Translations under genes and position numbers: made by a program
DNA from: Flammeovirgaceae bacterium
GTDB taxonomy: Bacteria > Bacteroidota > Bacteroidia > Cytophagales > Cyclobacteriaceae
Direction: 5' to 3'
Assembly: GCA_016709845.1 (NCBI GenBank)
Contig: JADJMA010000002.1
Span: 1 to 64,000, forward strand
Length of the DNA stretch: 64,000 nucleotides
Notes under the pieces: generated by a model
Databases searched by the model: none
What the model was told of the DNA's origin: nothing
Seen by the model: the letters and a program-made list of their open reading frames with translations, nothing else
Part shown: piece by piece, positions 20,416-30,623 of the stretch
Numbering within the stretch: position 1 is the stretch's first letter
Layout of the letters: each line of letters begins with the position of its first letter

Positions 20416-21993
20416 TTAATGCGCTCCCTTGGCTGCCTCTAAATTGCCTTTTGATGGTTTTAAGATTAACACGAATGGAATGCATAGCAGAAAAAATATT
20501 CCGATGTAAAGAAAAACATCCATATAAGTAAGAAGCGCAGCTTGTTTGCTTACCATCACATCCATCAACTTGTTCGCTTTCATGGTTGCTTCCTCCACAC
20601 CAAATCCTTGAGCCATAAAGGTCGCTTTCATCCCGGCAAGGCGTTGTTGCACATCCGGATCGTAAGGTGAAATGTGACTGATCATGTCGCCACGATGTTG
20701 CACATTGCCGCGACTGATAAATGTACTGATCAACGCTATGCCAAACGAACCTCCCAGTTGGCGAACCATTCCCGTAAAGGCTGCGCCTTGTCCAATCTCT
20801 TTTCCCTTTAAGGTTGACAACGCTAAAGTTGTGACAGGCACAAACAAAAGTCCGAGCCCAACCCCACGCACCATTAACAAAACAAAAAAGTCACTCTCGC
20901 CAGAGAACGGAGTTATGATTGTATAAGCCCACAAGCTATACCCAAAGAATATTGAAAATCCCAGGGCTATCAGATATTTTTGTGGCATGCCACCCTGAAT
21001 CACTTTACCAACAACAGGCATCATAAGTCCGGTGGCAATTGAACTAGGCACCAACAAAAGTCCGGATTGCAGCGCGGTCCATCCTAATGAGTTTTGGGTG
21101 AACAGCGGTATTACGAAGGTAGAACCATAAAGGCCGAAGCCTAATATAAAAGACAGCACCGTGCCGATGGCAAGGTTTCGATTTTTGAGTACTCGTAAAT
21201 CTACCACCGGGTTGGTTGCCACCAACTCTCGCCAGATAAAAAGATAAATTCCCATAAAGGCAACCACGGCAAAGGCAATAATGGTTCCATCCTGAAACCA
21301 ATCGTGTTCTTGTCCTTTTTCTAAAACATATTGAAGTGAACCAACCGCCAATATCAAAAAGAAAATTCCCCACCAGTCTACATCTCCGATGGAGCGCTTA
21401 CCTCCATAGTTAGGGCTTTTAACATAGCGGATAGTAAGCAACGTAGCGATAATACCTATGGGTAAGTTGATATAGAAAATATAAGGCCAGCTAAAATTAT
21501 CGACAATGTAACCGCCTAAGGGTGGCCCTAACGTTGGCCCAACAATTACGCCCATACCATATAGGGCTTGTGCCATACCTCTTTTTTCTGCTGGATATAC
21601 TTCGGTTATAATAGTTTGTGACGTAACTAAGAGCGCACCGCCACCCAGGCCTTGAATGAAGCGGAAGAATACCAGTTCCCAAATATTAGTAGCATTGCCA
21701 CATAAAAACGAGGCGACTGTAAACAGTATGATGGAGGCTGCAAAATAATTGCGTCTTCCAAATTGCTGTGAAAGCCAACTGGTGAGCGGAACAATAATAA
21801 CGTTGGCGATTGCATACGCAGTAATTACCCAACTTACATCGTTTAATGTGGCACCCAGGTTTCCCTTCATCTCGTTAAGAGCCACATTCACAATGGTCGT
21901 ATCAATTATTTCCAGCAAGGCGCACATGATGGCCGTGATGGTAATAATCACCCGGTTAAATCCGTATTCTACAAGCGAGTCTTGCTGAAGCAT
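20416..21993 (-). CDS. DHA2 (EmrB/QacA-type) 14-TM MFS drug efflux permease
   Basis: Proton-driven inner-membrane efflux permease that works with an EmrA-like adaptor and a TolC-like channel. The DHA2 signature is LEIIDTTIVNVALNEM in TM1, QQFGRRNYF (motif A) and GMGVIVGPTLGPPLGGYIVD (motif C). Fourteen hydrophobic segments can be traced. ATG 21991-21993 is preferred over the TTG at 22002 because it follows the emrA stop by 1 base. The gene is intact (525 residues). Confidence 0.92.
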   Translation of the reverse strand: MLQQDSLVEYGFNRVIITITAIMCALLEIIDTTIVNVALNEMKGNLGATLNDVSWVITAYAIANVIIVPLTSWLSQQFGRRNYFAASIILFTVASFLCGNATNIWELVFFRFIQGLGGGALLVTSQTIITEVYPAEKRGMAQALYGMGVIVGPTLGPPLGGYIVDNFSWPYIFYINLPIGIIATLLTIRYVKSPNYGGKRSIGDVDWWGIFFLILAVGSLQYVLEKGQEHDWFQDGTIIAFAVVAFMGIYLFIWRELVATNPVVDLRVLKNRNLAIGTVLSFILGFGLYGSTFVIPLFTQNSLGWTALQSGLLLVPSSIATGLMMPVVGKVIQGGMPQKYLIALGFSIFFGYSLWAYTIITPFSGESDFFVLLMVRGVGLGLLFVPVTTLALSTLKGKEIGQGAAFTGMVRQLGGSFGIALISTFISRGNVQHRGDMISHISPYDPDVQQRLAGMKATFMAQGFGVEEATMKANKLMDVMVSKQAALLTYMDVFLYIGIFFLLCIPFVLILKPSKGNLEAAKGAH

Positions 21994-21994
21994 A

Positions 21995-23076
21995 TCAGTC
22001 AACCTGCACGTCTACAATTACATTCATTCCGGCTCTTAACTTGGCTGCATTCTCATTATTGTCTAGAACAATTTTTACCGGAATGCGCTGCACTACTTTC
22101 ACAAAATTACCCGATGCATTATCAGCCGGTAGCAAGGCAAACTTAGCACCCGTGGCCGGGGAAATTGATTCTACTTTTCCTTTGAAGATGTCATCCTGAT
22201 AGGCATCAACAGTAATTTCAACAGATTGACCCGCTTTCATTTTTTCCAATTGGGTTTCTTTAAAATTTGCCACTACCCACTTTTTGCTTTCACTAACTAA
22301 GGCAAATAAGGATTGACCTGCCTGAACCAATTGACCCGGCTGAACTGACTTTCTTGAAATTACTCCAGAGGTGGGTGCAATCACATACGCATACGACAAT
22401 TGTAAATTGGCAAATTCAAGATCTGCCTCGCGTGCTTTAACAACTGTTTGAGCAAGTGAAATATTCTTTTCGCTTACATTACTTTGTGCTTGGCGCGAAG
22501 CGGTTTCGCGAAACACAGACTCTTTCTGCTTCTTGGCCACCTCTAATTGCCTCGTTGCAGATTCTAATTCTGCTTCTGCCTGTTCAAATTGTTGCTGAGT
22601 GACTGAATTACTTGCAATCAAATTTTTATAGCGTTCAAAGTCCTGTTCGGCTCGCTTCTTACGCACCATCGCCAACTCAATGCTTGATTCGTAGGCCGAA
22701 AGGTTTGATTGAGAGCCTAACACATTTTCTTTAGTAGTGATGTAACTCGCTTCAGCGCAACCCTGCTTGCCTTCGCATTTTCTAAAGTTACTTGCGCTTG
22801 CAGTACTCTAAGTTTTAGATCCCGATCGTCTAACGTTACCAACGTATCCCCTGCTCTTACCAATTGGTTATCGTCAACATTCAATTTGTCAATAAAGCCC
22901 GAAACTTTAGGGATAATAGGATTGATGTCTGCCTCTACTTGCGCATCCTCCGTTTCTTCGTGTGATAAGCCATGAATGTATTTGGTAATACCAAATATCA
23001 GCCCCAGCGTAACTAATACACCTAACACGAAAGCAAAAGCTTTATTTTTTTTACTATTTTTTTTGGTTGGTTCCAT
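21995..23076 (-). CDS. HlyD/EmrA-family membrane fusion protein, frameshifted
   Basis: Periplasmic adaptor of the tripartite efflux pump. One N-terminal TM (FAFVLGVLVTLGLIFGITKY) is followed by DAQVEADINPIIPKVSGFID, a classic biotinyl-lipoyl start. A long alpha-hairpin follows (residues about 110-215, QQQFEQAEAELESATRQLEV), then VIAPTSGVISRKSVQPGQLV and a C-terminal beta-barrel. One break near 22725-22740 separates the first 119 residues from the rest. The span of about 360 residues is normal. It sits 24 bases after tolC and 1 base before emrB. Confidence 0.9.
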
Positions 23077-23100
23077 ATACGTTAAAGCTCTAAATTTTTT

Positions 23101-24425
23101 CTATTTATTAAGATTTCCCATTGATTCCTGTAACTCATAATAAGCCACCATAACTTCCGAGCGCGTGGTGGCATAATTTATTTTACTTAGTAACAATAAA
23201 GAGTTTGCCTCTAAGTAATCTGAAAGTAATAGCAACCATTTTTATATTTGTTTTCTGCTATGGTAAAATTCTCCTGCGCTTGCTCAATAGCCCGGTTATT
23301 TATTACAAGCTTATCCTGTTTTTGCTGGTACTCAGAAATCGCTTTTTAATTTCCATGCGCACATTATTTGTTAATCTCCTTTTCGGCCGCTTCTACTTGC
23401 TCCATGCGTGCTCTGGCTTCATTCATTTTGTGCGAGGCGTGAATAGCCCCGGTAATGCTATACTTTAAAGAAAGACCTGCATTAAGCGCATTGGTAACCG
23501 TTATGAAATTAGGAACATACGCATTGACATACCCCGCGCTTACTCCCAACGAGGGAAGACGATCTGCCTTTGCTATGCTGTAGTTCATTGAACTCGCTTT
23601 TGCTTGAAGCGCAACTGATTTCAATTCATTTCTATTCTCCAACCCATTCTCCAGCGATGCTTGCCAGGTATCAATAGCGCCAACTTCAAACATACCCGTA
23701 GTATCTAATTCTATCTTGCTGTTCTCTGCAAATCCCAACAGAACAATTAAATTATATTCGGCCATTTGTAAATTATTGTTCACTTCGTTTAGGCCAAGCT
23801 CAATTGTATTTGCCTGAAGCTCGGCTCGCAACCGATCATTCCTTGGCAGCAAACCATTCTTCTCCAGATTTACAAATTCATCTACACGTTGCTTTGCTTG
23901 TTTAAGATTTTCCTCTACCACCATTCTGGTTTCTAATAGTTCGTAATACTGATAAACGGCCTTCAGGGTATTCAAGGCCACTTTACTTTTGGTAGTCGCT
24001 ACATCATAATGGGCTGCTTGCTCCAGATAGTCAGCCATATTTTTATTATTACGAATTTTAAATCCATTAAAAATTGGTTCTGAAGCGCTAACCTGAAGGA
24101 GACTTAAGGAGTGAAGGTTAGAAAATGCAGCAAGTGGAGAATCTGATCCACCACTCGAGTTATCTGTATTCATACTCACGTTAGGAGTATTAATTCGCAT
24201 ATAGGTTCCACTAACGCCTACCTCGGGTATAAAACGATCGCGGGCTTCCAACAACTTAGCCTGTGCTTCCTTTAACTTTGCATTGGATGTCATAAGCTGA
24301 GTACTGTTTTCAATACCCAACGCAACTGCCGAAGTCATCGTTATCTTTTGTACTTGCTGTGCTTGTACTTTCCAGGGATGGAATACAACAAGAAGGAACA
24401 AAATCATCAATCGATTCTTATTCAT
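23101..24425 (-). CDS. TolC-family outer membrane efflux protein, frameshifted near the C-terminus
   Basis: Signal peptide (MNKNRLMILFLLVVFHPWKV, AQ) and TolC repeats: MTSAVALGIENSTQLM, LEARDRFIPEVGVSGTYMRI, VSASEPIFNGFKIRNN, and in the second repeat ADRLPSLGVSAGYVNAY. The main frame stops at 23364. The remainder is recovered in other frames (INYATTRSEVMVAYYELQES, MGNLNK) with TAG at 23101-23103, so two or three indels lie between 23200 and 23370. The repaired length is about 441 residues. It starts 1 base after the tetR stop, so regulator and pump are one operon. Confidence 0.88.
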
Positions 24426-24426
24426 A

Positions 24427-25020
24427 TTATTTAACTAAATAGCTTTCTAACAATGTCCACAGATATTTTTTAACTCTTTTCTTAAATCCCTCAGCATCCT
24501 CCGTGGACTTAATTATTTTTTCTCTGAATCCGGAGTGTGTCGTTTGATACATCAAACCAAAAAGCGTACTGATCACTAAGTCCTGATCAATGTCTTTCTT
24601 GAAGATTTTCTTTTGTTGACCTTCATCCAAAACTTTCTTAATCTCGTCTTTGTTGCGTTTAAGATTGACATACAAGGAGTCATGCAACTCCGGACGAAGC
24701 AAGCGCGTAGACATCTCACGCTGAATCATCTGGTAATAGCTACTATTAGAATGTAATCTATCTACGTATAGCTCTATAACCTGCCGTAGTTTTTCGGGTG
24801 GGCCTAATGAAGAATTTTGAATATCGGTGAGCTTTAACCGAGTCTCACTCGTCATCTCCTCAACAATAGCGGTCAATAAATTTTCCTTCGAACCAAAGTG
24901 GTAATTGATTAAAGCAACGTTTGCCCCCGCTTTTGCAGCAACTTCTCTTACGGTGGTTCTGTCAAATCCCTTTTCTTCAAAGAGTTCTTTGGCTGCTAAT
25001 AAGATTCTTTTTTTGGTCAC
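24427..25020 (-). CDS. TetR/AcrR family transcriptional regulator
   Basis: The N-terminal HTH is clear: RILLAAKELFEEKGFDRTTV, REVAAKAGANVALINYHFGS and KENLLTAIVEEM (residues 4-52). The helical effector domain follows and contains a QMIQREMSTRL segment. It is 197 residues and intact. As the first gene of the efflux operon with a 35-bp palindrome 24-58 bases upstream of its start, it probably represses itself together with tolC-emrA-emrB and responds to a pump substrate. Confidence 0.92.
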   Translation of the reverse strand: MTKKRILLAAKELFEEKGFDRTTVREVAAKAGANVALINYHFGSKENLLTAIVEEMTSETRLKLTDIQNSSLGPPEKLRQVIELYVDRLHSNSSYYQMIQREMSTRLLRPELHDSLYVNLKRNKDEIKKVLDEGQQKKIFKKDIDQDLVISTLFGLMYQTTHSGFREKIIKSTEDAEGFKKRVKKYLWTLLESYLVK

Positions 25021-25043
25021 TTTTTTATCAAAGAGGGCGCAAA

Positions 25044-25078
25044 TTAAGCGCTTGTTTAAATTTTAAACAAGCGCTTAA
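25044..25078. promoter_or_regulatory. Perfect 35-bp palindrome, probable TetR operator
   Basis: Arms TTAAGCGCTTGTTTAAA (25044-25060) and TTTAAACAAGCGCTTAA (25062-25078) are perfect inverted repeats around one central T. Each arm holds an AAGCGCTT octamer that is itself palindromic; their centres are 23 bp apart, about two helical turns. Two TetR dimers could therefore bind on one face. The element ends 24 bases before the tetR start. Confidence 0.8.
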
Positions 25079-25216
25079 ATAAACTATTTTTTTAGAATAG
25101 GGGAGGAATCGTTTGCAATGGTTTGCAACAAGTAAGAAAAGCGTTTAGTTGGGCACTATTGATAGCCCAAATTTTCTAAAGACTCTGGAAGATATACGTA
25201 AGGAGGATGTTAACTT

Positions 25217-26121
25217 TTACCAAAGTTTAGCTGGATACACGCCCGCTTTTACAAGATCTTTTATCTTCTGCGAAACTTCTTCTTTGTCTTCTTTATAGGT
25301 AACACCAAACCAGGTTTTGCCGCCTGGTAATATGTGCACTTTCCCCAAACCCTGTTTAATCAACTCACTCACCATTAAAGCAATGTAAAACTCAGCCGAT
25401 GGATTGCTGTGATTCTTTGCTACGAACTCGGCAAACATTTTTTCTGTCAACTCAAAGGCTTCCGGTTGAAAGCCCCAGCAATTCATAGAAACCTGAACTT
25501 CGCTACTCAACTCCTCATCGCCTTCTTTCCCTCTGGAAATAACTTTTTCACCTTCCCGAACAATAACGGTGTGTTCCTTCATGCTAGATAAGTATCCTTC
25601 CGCATCGGGCGTGGCTACCCCGCGTGAAACACTGCCATGCTCGGACAAAACATTTCGTAAAGTATAACCTACCATAGCATGATGATGCGCGGGCGCATTT
25701 CTAAAGAAACTGGCCAAAGATTCAAAGGCTTCCTTCCCATAAAAATCGTCCGCATTGATCACCGCAAAGGGTCCATCAATTACTTCCTTACCACACAACA
25801 TGGCGTGGGTTGTACCCCAGGGTTTTTTTCGTTCAATGGGTTGAAATTCTGCGGGCACGTATTTATCCAAAGACTGAACAATAAAATGAACTTCCGCTTT
25901 GCCTTGCAGCTTAGGTAAAAAAATTTCTTTTACGGTGTCTTTAATTTCCTCTCTTACTATAAAAACACCTGGGTAAACCCCGCACGTAGCGCATCAAATA
26001 AAGAGTAGTCCATAATGGTTTCACCATTGGGGCCAAAGCCATCAATTTGTTTAATTCCGCCATAGCGGCTACCCATGCCAGCGGCCATCACGAGTAAGGA
26101 AAGTTTTTGGTCTGTTTTCAA
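25217..26121 (-). CDS. Sugar-phosphate nucleotidyltransferase, frameshifted
   Basis: The NTP_transferase signature is in the upstream frame: LLVMAAGMGSRYGGIKQIDG, then GETIMDYSLFDALRAGF. One T added to the five-T run near 25970 joins it to IVREEIKDTVKEIFLPKLQG and to the main frame (PWGTTHAMLCGKEV, GPFAVINADDFYGKEAF). The product activates a sugar-1-phosphate to a nucleotide sugar. The start is uncertain: the frame opens with TTG at 26119-26121. The repaired length is about 301 residues. A NahK-like kinase (19315-20351) would supply its substrate, and the sugar transporter gene is divergent, 92 bases away. Confidence 0.8.
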
Positions 26122-26213
26122 TTTGCTTCAATAAATTAAAAGTGAGTAATTACCCAATATTTTTATGCTTGTGCAAAAATAGAGTTTTACCCTTAAAGCC
26201 TAACCTCCTTACC

Positions 26214-27479
26214 ATGACTCAAACAAAACCTTCCAGTTATCTGATGTCAATTACTATTATTGGCATCCTCTTCTTCATTTTTGGTTTTGTCACGTGGATT
26301 AATGGAACCCTTATCCCTTATTTAAAGATAGCCTGTGAACTAGAAACAGACTTTCAATCCTATTTGGTGGCCACTGCTTTTTTCATAGCCTACACCGTTA
26401 TGGCAATTCCCTCGTCATACGTTTTGAAAAAAACCGGCTATAAGAAGGGCATGTCTGTTGGGCTTTTTATAATGGCAGCAGGAGCGATCTTGTTTGTGCC
26501 GGCCGCCAATGCCCGTAACTTCGATTTATTTTTGGTGGGACTTTTTATTATCGGTACCGGACTCGCCCTTTTGCAAACTGCCTCCAATCCTTACGCAACT
26601 ATTCTTGGGCCAATTGAAAGTGCAGCGACTCGTATAAGTATTATGGGCATCTGTAATAAGGTAGCCGGCATAATTGCCGGTTTAATCTTTGGTTATATAG
26701 CGCTTAATGATGCTGATGCTCTTGAAGCAAGTCTAAAGACTATGGACCAAGCAGCGAAGAATGCTACCCTTGATGAATTAGCCAGTCGGGTTATTGTACC
26801 GTATATGATTATTGCTGGCGTGCTCGTCTTCTTAGCCATAGCCATTCTCTTTTCCACTCTTCCGGATATTGATGATAGTGGTGAAGGGGAGGAAAAAGCT
26901 GTTGGCCATGTTGATAAAACGAGTGTATTCCAATTTCCACATCTGATGCTGGGTGTAATTGCATTGTTTCTCTATGTTGGCGTTGAAGTGCTGGCCGGAG
27001 ATACGATTATCAGTTATGGAAAATCATTAGGTATAGAACTATCAACCGCTCGTTATTTTACGCAGGGCACCTTAGCGTGCATGCTTGTAGGATATATTAT
27101 TGGCATTATAGCAATACCTAAATATATGTCGCAACAAATGGCTTTAAAGATCTGCACCTGGCTAGGTGTTATCTTTACTATTGGTGCGGTAACAACGAAT
27201 GGTTATGTTTCTGTTGCATTCATTGCCCTATTAGGCTTAGCTAACTCATTGATGTGGCCAGCCATCTTCCCGCTGGCGATTAGTGGTCTCGGTAAGTTTA
27301 CCAAAATTGGGTCCGCATTGTTGATCATGGCGATTGCCGGTGGTGCCATCCTTCCCTTGGTGTATGGACATCTCTCTGAAATCTGGAACAGCAAACACGC
27401 CTACTTAATTATGGTGCCGTGTTATTTGTACATTATGTACTTCGCCATAAAGGGTCATAAAGCAGGAAAGACCGTATGA
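26214..27479 (+). CDS. FucP-like sugar MFS transporter
   Basis: Twelve-TM sugar:H+ symporter of the FucP/NagP/GlcP group. The family fingerprint is FFIFGFVTWINGTLIPYLKI in TM1, then AIPSSYVLKKTGYKKGM and LLQTASNPYATILGP. The ATG at 26214 (MTQTKPSSYLMSI) is the natural start; the frame can be extended upstream to 26142 only through a low-quality leader. It is intact with 421 residues. Together with the adjacent nucleotidyltransferase and the NahK-like kinase it suggests uptake and activation of a hexose or N-acetylhexosamine; the exact sugar is inferred only. Confidence 0.9.
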   Translation: MTQTKPSSYLMSITIIGILFFIFGFVTWINGTLIPYLKIACELETDFQSYLVATAFFIAYTVMAIPSSYVLKKTGYKKGMSVGLFIMAAGAILFVPAANARNFDLFLVGLFIIGTGLALLQTASNPYATILGPIESAATRISIMGICNKVAGIIAGLIFGYIALNDADALEASLKTMDQAAKNATLDELASRVIVPYMIIAGVLVFLAIAILFSTLPDIDDSGEGEEKAVGHVDKTSVFQFPHLMLGVIALFLYVGVEVLAGDTIISYGKSLGIELSTARYFTQGTLACMLVGYIIGIIAIPKYMSQQMALKICTWLGVIFTIGAVTTNGYVSVAFIALLGLANSLMWPAIFPLAISGLGKFTKIGSALLIMAIAGGAILPLVYGHLSEIWNSKHAYLIMVPCYLYIMYFAIKGHKAGKTV

Positions 27480-27534
27480 AAAAAAATAGGTTATCACTAT
27501 TCTTATTTTAGTGTTGCTGAGAGGTTAAGAGAAA

Positions 27535-28503
27535 TTAATTCTCTAACAGTTTATCTATCCAATGCATTACCTGTGACTCGCGGGCTTCATAATTGCCCTG
27601 TATTAGTTGGAATGAAATATTTCTTTTGACTAGTTCATCGCGAAACGCATCAAACATCTCTTTTCTTCGCTCTCCTAAATCGCGCATGCCATCACTTACC
27701 CAAGGCACATCGACATCAAACAGAAAATAGTGATCGTACTTAATTTCCTTTTCCAATTCGAATAAGACTTCCGGCACTGCACCTAAATAATGGCGACAAT
27801 AAATTTGGGTGGTGATGGCATCGGTATCGCAGAATAAAATTTTATTAGCTGTTTTCGTTTTTTCTTTAATACGATCTACGTGCAAGTGGCCTATCTTAAT
27901 AATATCCTCGATGGTAAACTCATTGGTAGTAACAACCTCGCGAGCCACTTCGGGCACAAACTCCGTATGATAGTGAGTTGCTAATTTCTGAGCCAGATAA
28001 GATTTACCGGTACTCTCCGGCCCATAAAAACAGATTTTCTTCACAAAGTATGAGCGAACGATTTCTGGAATGTATTCCCAATTGGTAAATGGCTTCTCGC
28101 GAACCTGCGTTGCTGATACCGGCACTATCTTTCTTTCCGGATCAAAGGAAAGATGACGACATCCCAATTGCTCAGCCAACAAAGCTCCATACGATTCGGA
28201 ACTTATTATTATATCTACTTTCTCGTATTGCTTCTTTATGAAGGACGCCCATCCCTTTATTCTAGTATCCCACGAAAGTGATTCATCATCAAAATCATCT
28301 TTTACTAACCCGAGTTTTATATTCTTATAATCAATATAAATTTCTTCAAGCCAGGAAAATCTCAGCGCACCATTTATTGGATCATCCTCTTTATAACTCA
28401 TGGAAACAATTAGCTCATCGCAATGCCCGGCCGCAAATTCAATAAGCGCCAGATGGCCGGCATGCACAGGCATAAATTTACCAATGACTAACCCGCGCGT
28501 CAT
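27535..28503 (-). CDS. nadR: NadR-type bifunctional NMN adenylyltransferase / ribosylnicotinamide kinase
   Basis: The N-terminal nucleotidyltransferase domain starts VIGKFMPVHAGHLALIEFAA (H-x-G-H) and has an ISATQVR-like VPVSATQVREKPF. The C-terminal kinase has the P-loop FYGPESTGKSYLAQKL and a FLFDVDVPWVSDGMRDLGER segment. The enterobacterial N-terminal HTH is absent, as in most non-enteric NadR proteins, so it acts as an enzyme only. It phosphorylates nicotinamide riboside to NMN and adenylylates NMN to NAD. It overlaps pnuC by 4 bases (ATGA). It is intact (322 residues). Confidence 0.93.
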   Translation of the reverse strand: MTRGLVIGKFMPVHAGHLALIEFAAGHCDELIVSMSYKEDDPINGALRFSWLEEIYIDYKNIKLGLVKDDFDDESLSWDTRIKGWASFIKKQYEKVDIIISSESYGALLAEQLGCRHLSFDPERKIVPVSATQVREKPFTNWEYIPEIVRSYFVKKICFYGPESTGKSYLAQKLATHYHTEFVPEVAREVVTTNEFTIEDIIKIGHLHVDRIKEKTKTANKILFCDTDAITTQIYCRHYLGAVPEVLFELEKEIKYDHYFLFDVDVPWVSDGMRDLGERRKEMFDAFRDELVKRNISFQLIQGNYEARESQVMHWIDKLLEN

Positions 28504-29159
28504 ACAGTTTTTGTGTAACTTCTATACTCTTTAATCCAATTCCACAAAGCAAAACTGGCTATTAGTGTAAAGATGAAATACTCAACTCCAAAAAACTTTG
28601 CCCCTTTTAAAAAATAGAGATAGGTTGCCACCACATCAATTACAATCCAGATAATCCAGCACTCTACTTTCTTTTGAATCATGAGAAACGTTGTGATTAC
28701 ACTCATCACCAAAATAAAGGAATCAACAAACGGATAAGCACTGGGTAGGTTAAAGAGAAGGGGTAACCAGTCGTGCAGTTTACTAGCCAGAGTACCGATA
28801 AAAAAGTTCCAACTAATCCTGCCAGGCAAAGAAAAACAAATTGTTTCCGATCCATAAAGCTCACCTTCAATTCCTTTTCTTGTCCTCCTCTTCCGGCTTG
28901 GGATTAGCCCATCGCCACCAGCCCATCAGATTGGTTACAAAGAAGAAAAACATCAAAAACATATCGGGATAAATTGAATCTGATAATAGAAGAAAGCCGA
29001 CAAAACCACATTGATAATACCAATGGGCCAACTCCAGATATTCGCTTTCGCGGAAAGCGCCACGGCAATAAGTCCGGCCAGCACAGCAAAAAACTCTACG
29101 TAGCTCATGGGGTAGCCCAGAACTGTAAAGAAGATATGATTGATGTCGAAGAATTTCAA
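28500..29159 (-). CDS. pnuC: PnuC nicotinamide riboside transporter, frameshifted
   Basis: Seven-TM facilitator. Pieces in several frames carry GYPMSYVEFFAVLAGLIAVA, ANIWSWPIGIINVVLSAFFY, FVTNLMGWWRWANPK, AYPFVDSFILVMSVITTFLM and WIIWIVIDVVATYLYFLKGA. The W-x-W after the G and the F-V-D-S segment are PnuC hallmarks. At least three indels are present, near 28985, 28870 and 28800 (the last repaired by a seventh T in a T-run). The repaired length is about 219 residues. Overlap with nadR supports nicotinamide riboside rather than thiamine as substrate. Confidence 0.88.
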
Positions 29160-29162
29160 ATC

Positions 29163-30607
29163 CTATAGCTTAATACAAACATTCTTCGTCTCGGTAAAAA
29201 ACTGCAATGCTTCCCAACCACCTTCGCGCCCAACACCGGATTGCTTCATGCCACCAAACGGAGTTCGTAAATCACGCAGTAGCCAACAGTTAACCCAAAT
29301 AATTCCACTCTTAATTTGATGCGCAACCCGATGTGCTCGTTTAAGATTTTCTGTCCAGATCGTGGCACTTAGTCCGTAGGCATTTAGGTTTGCCAATTAA
29401 TAAGAATTGCCTCTTCTTCGGTATCAAACGGCATGATGGTAACAACCGGACCAAAAATCTCTTCTTGATTGGTGCGGCAGTTCTGATCCAACCCAACAAT
29501 TACAGTAGGTTCTATGAAATACCCATTGGCACAACGACCTGATAATGAAACTCGTTTTCCTCCACAGATAATTTCCCCACCTTCTTGTTTCGCTAACTCG
29601 ATATAGGAAAGTACTTTTTTCATGTGGGCTTCAGACACCATGGCCCCTATCCGGGTTTTCTCATCTAACGGATCCCCAACAACAAGTTCCTTCGTTCGCT
29701 TCACAAATTCTGCAACAAACTTTTCAAATAAACTTCGTTCCACTAAAATCCGCGAACCACATAAACAGATTTCACCTTGATTGGAAAAGGAAGAATGAAT
29801 AGACGTGCTAACCGCTTGCTCAAAATCACAATCAGCAAAAATGAGATTGGGATTTTTTCCGCCTAACTCCAGCGAAAGTTTTTTAAACATGGGTGCTGCT
29901 GTAGCGGCTATTCTTTTCCCGGTAACTGTTCCGCCCGTAAATGAAATCACCGATACTTCCGGATGCTCTACGATGGCCTGACCCACTTTGCCTCCTAACC
30001 CATGAACAATATTTAAAACTCCTGCAGGCAATCCGGCTTCTATACAAAGTTTAGAAAACAAAAAAGCTGTCATGGGTGTAAGTTCCGAGGGCTTGGCCAC
30101 AACCGTGCACCCCACGGCTAAAGCCGGAGCAATTTTCCAAGTAAATAAATAGAGAGGCAAGTTCCAGGGCGAGATACAACCCGCTACCCCAATGGGGGTT
30201 TGCGTTGTATAGTTAATTGCTTCACCTTCCATCAAGTGCGATTCGGAACTAACATGTATGGATGCTGTTGCATAAAATCTGAGATTAGCCGAAGCACGTG
30301 GAATGTCCACTGACTTAGCAAGCTTAAGGGGTTTACCCTGATCTATACTTTCTGCCAATGCTAACTTATCTAAGTCGCGATCAATCAATTCAGCAATTTT
30401 TAACAGGATATTTGCTCGCTTGGGAAGCGGCATAGCAGACCATAATGGAAAGGCAGCCGCAGCAGACTCAACCGCCTTCTCAACATCCGCACTGTCTGAG
30501 TCGGGAATGTTTCCGTAAACTTTTCCTTCGGCCGGATTAATGTTTTCGAGGTATTGTGCTGAAACCGGAGCAACCAGTTGGCCATTGATATAGTTAAGAA
30601 TATTCAT
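29163..30607 (-). CDS. Aldehyde dehydrogenase, ALDH8-like (probable 2-aminomuconic semialdehyde dehydrogenase), frameshifted
   Basis: NAD-dependent dehydrogenase with the full ALDH motif set: GCISPWNLPLYLFTWKIAPA, VAKPSELTP, SFTGGTVTGKRI, LELGGKNP with the general-base Glu, and the catalytic Cys in FSNQGEICLCGSRI. The G-E-I-C-L-C form is shared with ALDH8A1 and bacterial 2-aminomuconate / 2-hydroxymuconate semialdehyde dehydrogenases. With kynurenine-pathway genes 3-7 kb away, oxidation of 2-aminomuconic semialdehyde is the likely role. One indel near 29392 separates the last 77 residues (PFGGMKQSGVGREGG). The repaired length is about 481 residues. It lies 3 bases before pnuC. Confidence 0.85.
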
Positions 30608-30623
30608 CAGTCGGCTTGAAAAA

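Noticed and set aside
27528..27544. AGAGAA/TTCTCT inverted repeat as a terminator between the sugar transporter and nadR
   Set aside because: The stem is short and AT-rich, overlaps the nadR stop and has no following T-run in either direction.
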